Shown here in pieces: positions 1-4,305 of a stretch of 5,714 nt of DNA (position 1 is its first letter; each line of letters begins with the position of its first letter). The notes below the pieces were generated by a model that searched no databases, was not told the origin of the DNA, and saw nothing but the letters and a program-made list of their open reading frames with translations. Position numbers and translations under genes: made by a program. Source of the DNA: Candidatus Nanohaloarchaea archaeon (GTDB lineage Archaea; EX4484-52; GLR71); assembly GCA_030671745.1 (NCBI GenBank), contig DAOVHT010000069.1, positions 1 through 5,714 of the forward strand. Reading direction: 5' to 3'.

Positions 1-6
1 AATTAA

Positions 7-15
7 TTTTATAAA
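7..15 (+). promoter_or_regulatory. TATA box of the PRC-barrel gene
   Basis: The sequence TTTTATAAA is a good archaeal TATA element. Its centre lies about 40 nt before the ATG at 52, so transcription starting about 25 nt downstream would begin near 36-38 and leave a short leader carrying the Shine-Dalgarno-like site at 43-48. This rules out the upstream in-frame TTG at 19 as the start, because it would lie before the expected transcription start. The transcription start itself is inferred. Confidence 0.55.
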
Positions 16-42
16 CCTTTGACACTAAGATGTATTATACAT

Positions 43-48
43 GGTGGT
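43..48 (+). promoter_or_regulatory. Shine-Dalgarno-like site of the PRC-barrel gene
   Basis: GGTGGT lies 3 nt before the ATG at 52, and its GGTG core 5 nt before it. GGTG is a common archaeal ribosome-binding core. It supports the ATG at 52 over the upstream TTG at 19. Confidence 0.5.
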
Positions 49-51
49 ATT

Positions 52-312
52 ATGGATACAAATGTTAGAGTTAAAGATATTGCAGGAAAAACTATAGTTA
101 GTGAACAGACAGGAAGGAAATTTGGAGAAGTAGCTGATATGACCTTTATTTCTGATACTGGAGAGCTTATGAATATGCTTCTTTCAAACCCTACAAAACA
201 CACAGCAGAGCTTCAGCTTCAGGAAGATGAGCAGGGAAGGTATCTCATACCGTTTTCGGCTGTTAAATCTGTTGGCGATTTTGTTATTGTGACAGAAAAA
301 GAGATTTTCTAA
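52..312 (+). CDS. Small PRC-barrel domain protein
   Basis: This 86-residue protein is a single PRC-barrel domain, a small beta-barrel used for protein-protein contacts. Visible hallmarks are the opening VRVKDIAGKTIV, the turn GRKFGEVADM, the central GELMNMLL strand, and the closing IPFSAVKSVGDFVIV. The length is normal for stand-alone archaeal PRC-barrel proteins (COG1873-like). There is no signal peptide, membrane segment or catalytic motif. From family knowledge, some archaeal PRC-barrel proteins (Haloferax CdpB1 and CdpB2) act in cell division through SepF; whether this one does cannot be told here. The start at 52 is chosen because it has a GGTGGT site and lies downstream of the TATA box; an in-frame TTG at 19 would add 11 residues but precedes the expected transcript start. 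The gene converges on radA, and its last codons form part of the shared terminator hairpin. Confidence 0.85.
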   Translation: MDTNVRVKDIAGKTIVSEQTGRKFGEVADMTFISDTGELMNMLLSNPTKHTAELQLQEDEQGRYLIPFSAVKSVGDFVIVTEKEIF

Positions 313-337
313 GAAAATCTCCTCTCTTTATTTTTTT
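301..337. terminator. Bidirectional hairpin/oligo-T terminator between PRC gene and radA
   Basis: A perfect inverted repeat joins 301-310 (GAGATTTTCT) to 312-321 (AGAAAATCTC), giving a stem of about 9 bp with a 3-nt loop that contains the PRC stop codon. On the plus strand a T-rich tract follows, with seven T at 331-337. On the minus strand the stem is followed directly by five T (the A run at 296-300). It could therefore end both converging transcripts. Archaeal termination depends mainly on the U-tract, so the role of the hairpin is inferred. Confidence 0.6.
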
Positions 338-353
338 CTGTCTGTTTTAATTT

Positions 354-1289
354 TTATTGATCTTTTATGCCTTCATTAGTTACGGAGAAGACTGCTTCTC
401 CTTCGGGTAAGTAAGGGCTGTCTACCAATTTTGCAACCCTTAGGTTCTGTCTACTTTTTCTTAGGTATATCCTGAAGGTGGATGCGTGGCCTACAATGTG
501 TCCACCGATTGCTGCTGTCGGGTCTCCGAAAAGTACATTTGGTCTTGACATGACCTGATTTGTTACATATATGGCTGCATTGAATGTGTCTCCTAATTTC
601 TGCAGTTCATGCATGTGCCTGTTCAGTTTCTGCTGCCTGTCGGACAAGGTTCCACGTCCTACGTAATCTGATCTGAAATGTGCCATGAGAGAGTCAACAA
701 TGACTAATTTTATGTTCTTTTCTTTCATTATGTCTTTTGCCTTTTCTGCTAGGATCATCTGATGGTCTGAATTGTATGCCCGTGCGATGTATATGTTTTC
801 AAGTACTTTTTCGGCATCCATACCAAGTGCTTCTGCCATCTGCTGTATCCTTTCGGGACGGAATGTATTTTCTGTGTCCAGGTACAGGACAGAACCCTCT
901 ACACCACCGTCTTCTTTTGGTCTTTGTACATTGACTGCAAGCTGGTGTGCAATCTGTGTCTTGGAGGATCCGAAAGCACCATAGCATTCGGTTATGGCCT
1001 GAGTTTCAAGACCGCCATTCAATAGGTCATCTAATGCTTTTGATCCTGTCGGTATCTTATCTATTAATTTTCTCCTTTCAAGGGCCTTAAGACCATTTTC
1101 AAAACCCATATCTAGTGCGTCTCTTGCAGCGTTGATTATTTTTGTTGCAGTTCCTTCACCGACGTCTGCGACTGCGGCTATTATTCCACTGCTTGCAGTT
1201 GCAAGTGACATCAATTCTGCATATCCTGCATCTTCTAGTTTTTCAACTGTTTTTGGGCCTACACCGGGTAAATCATTAAGTTCTGTCAT
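354..1289 (-). CDS. radA: RadA, archaeal strand-exchange recombinase
   Basis: RadA is the archaeal RecA/Rad51 orthologue. It polymerises on single-stranded DNA and catalyses ATP-dependent homology search and strand exchange. This 311-residue copy is full length. Residues 6-23 form a helix-hairpin-helix DNA-binding motif (LPGVGPKTVEKL). The linker has a polymerisation motif FENG at 63-66, and Walker A spans 104-111 (GAFGSSKT). The DTENTFRPER block at 138-147 includes the likely catalytic Glu140. Walker B is LVIVDS (Asp199), and 244-270 holds loop L2 with the FGDPTAAIGGHIVGH core. The C-terminal LVDSPYLPEGEA block is typical. The oddity is Ser109 where the family has Gly. The ATG at 1289 is preferred because GAGGT lies 9 nt upstream; the in-frame TTG at 1298 overlaps the rpa stop and has no spacing from that site. 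It is the second gene of an operon, 5 nt after rpa. Confidence 0.95.
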   Translation of the reverse strand: MTELNDLPGVGPKTVEKLEDAGYAELMSLATASSGIIAAVADVGEGTATKIINAARDALDMGFENGLKALERRKLIDKIPTGSKALDDLLNGGLETQAITECYGAFGSSKTQIAHQLAVNVQRPKEDGGVEGSVLYLDTENTFRPERIQQMAEALGMDAEKVLENIYIARAYNSDHQMILAEKAKDIMKEKNIKLVIVDSLMAHFRSDYVGRGTLSDRQQKLNRHMHELQKLGDTFNAAIYVTNQVMSRPNVLFGDPTAAIGGHIVGHASTFRIYLRKSRQNLRVAKLVDSPYLPEGEAVFSVTNEGIKDQ

Positions 1290-1294
1290 ATTTA

Positions 1295-2299
1295 TCAAAC
1301 CTCTAATTCTTTAATATTATCTTTGATCTCGGTCCCTATATTAAGTTCATTGACCACCCGGATGTGTAACTCCTCGGAGCCTGTCAACCTGTTCTTTTTT
1401 ATAGTACCTTCAATCTCGAAATCTTTTGCAAAAATCTGTTCATCTGTGAGATATTTTGTGATCTGCGTATTCTTTGTATCTATTTCTATCTCATCTGCTT
1501 TCTTCTGCAGTAAGGATTCTACTGCGTCATTGAAAAAGACTGCATTGACCCTTCCTTGTCCGTCGTCAATAGTTCCTGAGATTATGAGAAATTTGGTTGG
1601 GATCACTTTTCCGTGCACTTGGCAGTTGTTGGCATCATCTGTTTTTTTCCTGCATTCAGGACACAGGTTGTGCACTATCTTTTTTTCATAAACGCTTGCA
1701 AGACAACCTTTGATTTTTACGTTATCAAATTCTTTTATGGTCTTTAATGAATGTTGGGTGGTGTTTCTATAGGTTTTTGATTTTTGTTGTGCTGGTTCTT
1801 GCGTGTCGATCATTTCATCTGACTTTTCTATTTCACTTCGTGATGTCAATACCAGTTCAATCTTTCCGAGGTATCCATTCTTTGAATATCCGTTTTTGAT
1901 CTCTATCACATCTTCTGTTGTCAGGTCTTTTACTTTCTCTACGTCTTCGTTCCAGATGGATATGGATATTGTGCCTGTCGTGTCGCCCAATGTTAGGTTC
2001 AGGACTTTTCCGTCAGCGTCTCCTTTCTTGAAGGTGCGTATGGGGGAGATGAATATGATCTTTGCTACTAGGTTTATCTGGCGCATGTTAGGCACTATGT
2101 TCTTTATTTTCAGGTTTTCAACTTTAGGTTTTGCAAGGTCAAGACCTGCCTCTTTACCTATCATGTAGATTGCGCCATCTCGTGAGACCAGACCTTCAAA
2201 TTCTCTTTCTTTAGCTTCTATCTGTTTTAGAATATCTTCGTGTTTCAGTCCTGTCTTTTGGACTATCTCTTCTATTTGGGCTGTTTTTTTGTCATCCAT
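1295..2299 (-). CDS. rpa: RPA-like single-stranded DNA-binding protein with OB folds and a zinc finger
   Basis: Archaeal replication protein A (COG1599/RPA41-like) coats single-stranded DNA in replication, repair and recombination and hands it to RadA. The 334-residue protein begins with a small helical domain (about 5-57) of the kind seen in archaeal RPA41 homologues. An OB fold follows at roughly 62-155 (VAKIIFIS, then LNLTLGDTTGTISISIWNED, then IELVLTSRSEI). A polar linker rich in Q, S and T covers about 158-185. A second OB fold, about 190-318, holds a zinc site with Cys213, Cys216, Cys226 and His229 (C-x2-C-x9-C-x2-H). The start at 2299 has no Shine-Dalgarno site but lies about 25 nt from a strong TATA box, so the mRNA is probably leaderless. 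It is first in an operon with radA, consistent with coordinated supply of the two filament proteins. Confidence 0.88.
   Translation of the reverse strand: MDDKKTAQIEEIVQKTGLKHEDILKQIEAKEREFEGLVSRDGAIYMIGKEAGLDLAKPKVENLKIKNIVPNMRQINLVAKIIFISPIRTFKKGDADGKVLNLTLGDTTGTISISIWNEDVEKVKDLTTEDVIEIKNGYSKNGYLGKIELVLTSRSEIEKSDEMIDTQEPAQQKSKTYRNTTQHSLKTIKEFDNVKIKGCLASVYEKKIVHNLCPECRKKTDDANNCQVHGKVIPTKFLIISGTIDDGQGRVNAVFFNDAVESLLQKKADEIEIDTKNTQITKYLTDEQIFAKDFEIEGTIKKNRLTGSEELHIRVVNELNIGTEIKDNIKELEV
1299..1303 (-). promoter_or_regulatory. Shine-Dalgarno site deciding the radA start
   Basis: GAGGT on the minus strand lies inside the last codons of rpa, 9 nt before the radA ATG at 1289. It abuts the in-frame TTG at 1298 with no spacer, so that TTG is unlikely to be used. 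The rpa reading frame ends in a double stop, TGA TAA, between this site and the radA ATG. This suggests translation of radA by reinitiation or a fresh internal start within one transcript. Confidence 0.6.
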
Positions 2300-2317
2300 A
2301 AAGAATTAACGGATATG

Positions 2318-2329
2318 TATATTTAAAAA
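2318..2329 (-). promoter_or_regulatory. TATA box of the rpa-radA operon
   Basis: On the minus strand TTTTTAAATATA is a strong archaeal TATA element. Its core centre is about 25 nt from the rpa ATG at 2299, which puts the expected transcription start at or next to the start codon. No Shine-Dalgarno site precedes the ATG, so a leaderless transcript is inferred. Confidence 0.65.
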
Positions 2330-2345
2330 CCTTGATGTCAGTGGT

Positions 2346-2363
2346 GTGCCGGTAGTGCCGGTA
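2346..2363. repeat. Two tandem copies of the 9-mer GTGCCGGTA
   Basis: GTGCCGGTA occurs twice head to tail with no spacer in the 72-bp gap between the orphan gene and rpa, about 17 bp upstream of the rpa TATA region. It is a GC-rich island in otherwise AT-rich intergenic DNA. It may be a regulator-binding site for the rpa-radA promoter or only a short slippage duplication; the sequence cannot decide. Confidence 0.45.
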
Positions 2364-2371
2364 GAAATAGG

Positions 2372-2950
2372 TTAGGTTTTTTTTGTTAGTAATTTTTCGT
2401 AATTGTTCTGGATTATATCTCTTGCGGGTTTTTCAATCTCATCTATGCAAGTGTTAACAAAAGTTGTAAGTGTAATAAATCCATCAAGTCCATTTTTTAC
2501 ATCTTTAATTGTTGTGTTTTTATTAATTGGTATTTCTTTGATAAAGTCGTTAAAATAATAATGGGGTGTATTTTTTATTTCTGTTTCTGTTAAGATTCGG
2601 TTAAATTCACAAGAATTAAATATTATTTCATGTGTTTCTAAATAGTTTTTAGAGTATGTGTTTGATATTTTTATATTTTTTATTTCATAATCCTCTGGAC
2701 ATATAAAATAATTGGGCTTTAACTTTTCAAACAGACCTTTCATTCTTTTTGTATCATGGTTTATTCTAAATTCAAAAGAAATATTGTTTTTTTTAAGTGG
2801 ATAGGTCTCCCAGGGTTCATTTGGGTCAATAGTTTTAAATTTAGTTAGTAATTCTTCGTATTTAAGAAGTTTTTCTAATGTGGTGTAGTTAACTTCTTTT
2901 TTTTGTAATGTTAGAATATCAGTTTCATCTGATATTGGTTCGGTTTTCAT
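2372..2950 (-). CDS. AT-rich orphan protein of unknown function
   Basis: I do not recognise this 192-residue protein. It is rich in Asn, Lys, Ile, Glu and Thr and has no signal peptide, no membrane segment and no recognisable nucleotide-binding or metal-binding motif. The N-terminal third (about 13-40) is probably helical and charged; the middle has short hydrophobic strands (ISFEFRI, NYFICP, HEIIFNS); the C-terminal part is likely helical. By hand count of five 60-base rows, G+C is roughly 24%, against roughly 33-55% in sampled rows of neighbouring genes, and codons favour AAA, AAT, ATA and TTT. The reading frame is intact over 193 codons, which argues that it is real. Its own TATA-like element lies about 27 nt before the ATG with no Shine-Dalgarno site, so it is probably leaderless and independently transcribed. 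It splits radB from rpa-radA. Recent gain from a virus or plasmid is plausible but unproven. Confidence 0.65.
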   Translation of the reverse strand: MKTEPISDETDILTLQKKEVNYTTLEKLLKYEELLTKFKTIDPNEPWETYPLKKNNISFEFRINHDTKRMKGLFEKLKPNYFICPEDYEIKNIKISNTYSKNYLETHEIIFNSCEFNRILTETEIKNTPHYYFNDFIKEIPINKNTTIKDVKNGLDGFITLTTFVNTCIDEIEKPARDIIQNNYEKLLTKKT

Positions 2951-2971
2951 AGAATTATATAATTGTTTGGT

Positions 2972-2981
2972 CTTTATATTT
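2972..2981 (-). promoter_or_regulatory. TATA-like element of the orphan gene
   Basis: The minus strand reads AAATATAAAG here, with the AATATAAA core centred about 27 nt before the ATG at 2950. This is the spacing expected for a leaderless archaeal transcript. The surrounding DNA is very AT-rich, so chance TATA-like matches are easy and confidence is moderate. Confidence 0.45.
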
Positions 2982-3016
2982 TTTTGTAATTTTGGGTTAT
3001 AATATATTGTTATTTT

Positions 3017-3808
3017 CTAAAAAATCCCAAGCTTTTTCTTGTAGTCTATCAGGCCTTCGTTCTTGATCTCAAAGGCGGTCTTCTTTCCTTCAGGCAGTGA
3101 CCTGTGCTTTATCATTGTCATCTTTCTCTTGCCCCACTCAATCTTCTCTAAGAGGACCAAACATTTGGATGCGTATTTTGGTATGTCGCCGCCGACAAGT
3201 TCGAGGTTGCCGGTCTCGAAATCTGAGTAGACCTGGTTTGTGGCAATGACCGGGATGTTCTGTTCTTTTGCAATCCGTATCAGGGTTGCCATCTGTGCGC
3301 TCAACATACGGTTTGTGGGCTGGGCGTCACCATTGTGGAGCTCGAGGCGGTAAAGGGAGACAAGGGAATCTATGATTATAAGGCCTATGTCATGCTCCTT
3401 GACTTTTTTTTCAAGGGATTCTATCGCCTTGTCCTGTTCTTTGAAGTTTTTGGGTTCGACAAGAAACAACATCTCAAGCTTTTTTCTGTCGTTCATCTGG
3501 CAGAATCTCTCTACCGAGAAACCACCTTCAGTGTCTATGAATATTACATTTTTTCCGTTATTGATGCAGGACTTTGCTGCCTCAAGCGCAAATGATGTCT
3601 TTGCTGCACCCGCCTCACCGTAGATGTTGGTTATCACCCCAGGTTCAAGACCGCCACCGAAGAATTCGGTCAGGTTCTCTGAAGCAAATGCAAGCTTTTC
3701 TGGATGGGCATGATTCTGTGGATCCATAATACTATTATTGCCGGGATAATCTTTTATTTCATTTGGATTGTTTTTGGTCAAGAGATCTCGTATGTTTTTC
3801 ATGTTCAT
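3017..3808 (-). CDS. radB: RadB, archaeal RadA paralogue
   Basis: RadB is a RecA-superfamily core without the helix-hairpin-helix domain of RadA. In the archaea studied it binds DNA and RadA, hydrolyses ATP weakly, and acts as a recombination mediator. The 263-residue protein has GGGLEPGVITNIYG leading into Walker A at 64-71 (GEAGAAKT), the IDTEGG block with Glu94, Walker B LIIIDS (Asp147), and an L2 region from NQVYSDF (191) through GGDIPKYASKCLVLLEK. The C-terminal HRSLPEGKKTAFEI block is also typical. Ala69 replaces the usual Gly. The first 27 or so residues are an Asn-rich extension; RadB proteins usually begin shortly before the GGG block. Starts at 3808 or 3802 fit a TATA box 22 or 28 nt away. 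An ATG at 3727 would give a canonical 236-residue protein, with a TATA-like AAATAAAA (3751-3758) about 27 nt before it. Confidence 0.88.
   Translation of the reverse strand: MNMKNIRDLLTKNNPNEIKDYPGNNSIMDPQNHAHPEKLAFASENLTEFFGGGLEPGVITNIYGEAGAAKTSFALEAAKSCINNGKNVIFIDTEGGFSVERFCQMNDRKKLEMLFLVEPKNFKEQDKAIESLEKKVKEHDIGLIIIDSLVSLYRLELHNGDAQPTNRMLSAQMATLIRIAKEQNIPVIATNQVYSDFETGNLELVGGDIPKYASKCLVLLEKIEWGKRKMTMIKHRSLPEGKKTAFEIKNEGLIDYKKKLGIF
3019..3024 (-). terminator. Oligo-T tract at the radB stop
   Basis: Six T in a row on the minus strand (the A run at 3019-3024) span the last phenylalanine codon and the TAG stop of radB. Archaeal RNA polymerase can terminate at such oligo-T tracts without a hairpin. 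No convincing hairpin precedes it. Read-through into the orphan gene 66 bp downstream is possible. Confidence 0.3.
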
Positions 3809-3825
3809 TTATTTGTTTGGGTTGC

Positions 3826-3833
3826 TATATTAT
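3826..3833 (-). promoter_or_regulatory. TATA-like element of radB
   Basis: The minus strand reads ATAATATA. Its centre is about 22 nt from the ATG at 3808 and 28 nt from the in-frame ATG at 3802. There is no Shine-Dalgarno site, so a leaderless transcript is likely, possibly using the 3802 ATG. Confidence 0.45.
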
Positions 3834-3861
3834 GGTTTACGACCACTGGGCGGGGTGTATC

Positions 3862-3877
3862 TGGGTAAAGTCACCCA
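3862..3877. promoter_or_regulatory. Dyad TGGGT-N6-ACCCA in the divergent promoter region
   Basis: A perfect 5-bp inverted repeat with a 6-bp spacer lies between the divergent TATA boxes of radB and the plus-strand gene. Its centre is about 40 bp from the radB TATA centre and 37 bp from the other. It belongs to a GC-rich island (about 3841-3877) in AT-rich DNA, with another CTGGG at 3846-3850. A dimeric regulator serving both promoters is a reasonable inference; an RNA hairpin is less likely because the site lies upstream of both expected starts. Confidence 0.4.
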
Positions 3878-3902
3878 TCATTTAGTTCTCTTAAACAAAA
3901 TG

Positions 3903-3910
3903 TTTATATT
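3903..3910 (+). promoter_or_regulatory. TATA box of the plus-strand small gene and cdc48
   Basis: TTTATATT is centred about 28 nt before the ATG at 3935 and 22 nt before the ATG at 3929. An in-frame TTG at 3914 lies only 4 nt after the TATA box and so cannot be in the transcript. This promoter probably drives both the small gene and cdc48. Confidence 0.55.
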
Positions 3911-3934
3911 ATCTTGAAACAATATAGGATGCAT

Positions 3935-4267
3935 ATGGCAATAAGAAAGGCGATGCTTGTATCATTTTCGGTCAGGAGCAAGATGTTTGATTCTGACTAT
4001 GAGCGGAACAAGTTCTATCGCGGCCTTTACGGGTGGAGACAGAAGATAAAGAAAAGTTACGGGGAGTATGAATACTATAAGAGCGGGCTGTTGGATGAGG
4101 TGCCATTCTTTAAGGTGGACAAGAGCCTTTTCATAATCTCATGCAAAGATATTAAACTTATTACAGCATATATGGATACATGGGGTCGCAAGGTGGAGTA
4201 CAATACTTTTGAAATTATATTAACACCCGAACAGATAAAGGTATTAACGGCGAATGATGTAATCTGA
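3935..4267 (+). CDS. Small conserved-looking protein, possible Cas2/PaaX-like ferredoxin fold
   Basis: I cannot name this 110-residue protein. The predicted order of elements is beta (KAMLVSFSV), alpha (ERNKFYRGLYGWRQKI), beta (YEYYKSGLL), beta (SLFIISCKD), alpha (IKLITAYMDTWG), beta (EYNTFEIILT). That is the beta-alpha-beta-beta-alpha-beta order of ferredoxin-like folds, the fold of Cas2 and of the C-terminal domain of PaaX-type repressors; the FYRGLYGW stretch also recalls the latter. No Cas1 or CRISPR repeats are nearby, so a CRISPR role is not suggested. Base composition matches cdc48, unlike the orphan at 2372. The start at 3935 has AGGAT about 5 nt upstream and fits the TATA spacing; ATG 3929 would add two residues. 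cdc48 follows after 38 nt with no terminator seen, so the two are probably cotranscribed. Confidence 0.72.
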   Translation: MAIRKAMLVSFSVRSKMFDSDYERNKFYRGLYGWRQKIKKSYGEYEYYKSGLLDEVPFFKVDKSLFIISCKDIKLITAYMDTWGRKVEYNTFEIILTPEQIKVLTANDVI

Positions 4268-4294
4268 TCAAGGATTTATGATGATGGAATATAT

Positions 4295-4299
4295 GGTGG
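4295..4299 (+). promoter_or_regulatory. Shine-Dalgarno site of cdc48
   Basis: GGTGG lies 6 nt before the ATG at 4306, a normal archaeal ribosome-binding site. The lack of a good TATA box in the 38-nt gap suggests that cdc48 is translated from the upstream gene's transcript. Confidence 0.55.
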
Positions 4300-4305
4300 C
4301 TTGGT

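Noticed and set aside
19..51. TTG-initiated 11-residue N-terminal extension of the PRC-barrel protein
   Set aside because: It begins only a few bases after the TATA box, before the expected transcription start. The ATG at 52 has a GGTGGT site and begins right at the domain.
737..987. Open frames on both strands within radA
   Set aside because: They overlap the Walker A region of a full-length RadA and have no family features or start signals.
1092..1103. RadA polymerisation motif FENG instead of FxxA
   Set aside because: It looked unusual, but from memory Methanococcus RadA also has Gly at the last position (FKSG), so it falls within normal archaeal variation.
1323..2168. Two plus-strand open frames of about 120 codons (1323-1691 and 1803-2168)
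   Set aside because: They lie antisense within rpa, whose domains and zinc site are clear. Their products are Ser/Phe-rich low-information sequences, as expected of shadow frames.
2951..3016. Insertion-site duplication or terminal repeats flanking the AT-rich orphan gene
   Set aside because: I compared the two flanking gaps by eye and found no shared direct or inverted repeat beyond AT-rich noise.
3335..3623. Plus-strand open frames of 83 and 86 codons opposite radB
   Set aside because: They are antisense to the conserved RadB core and lack promoter or ribosome-binding signals.
3935..4267. A Cas2 gene marking a CRISPR locus
   Set aside because: The fold resemblance is weak, and there is no Cas1, other cas gene or repeat array in the window.
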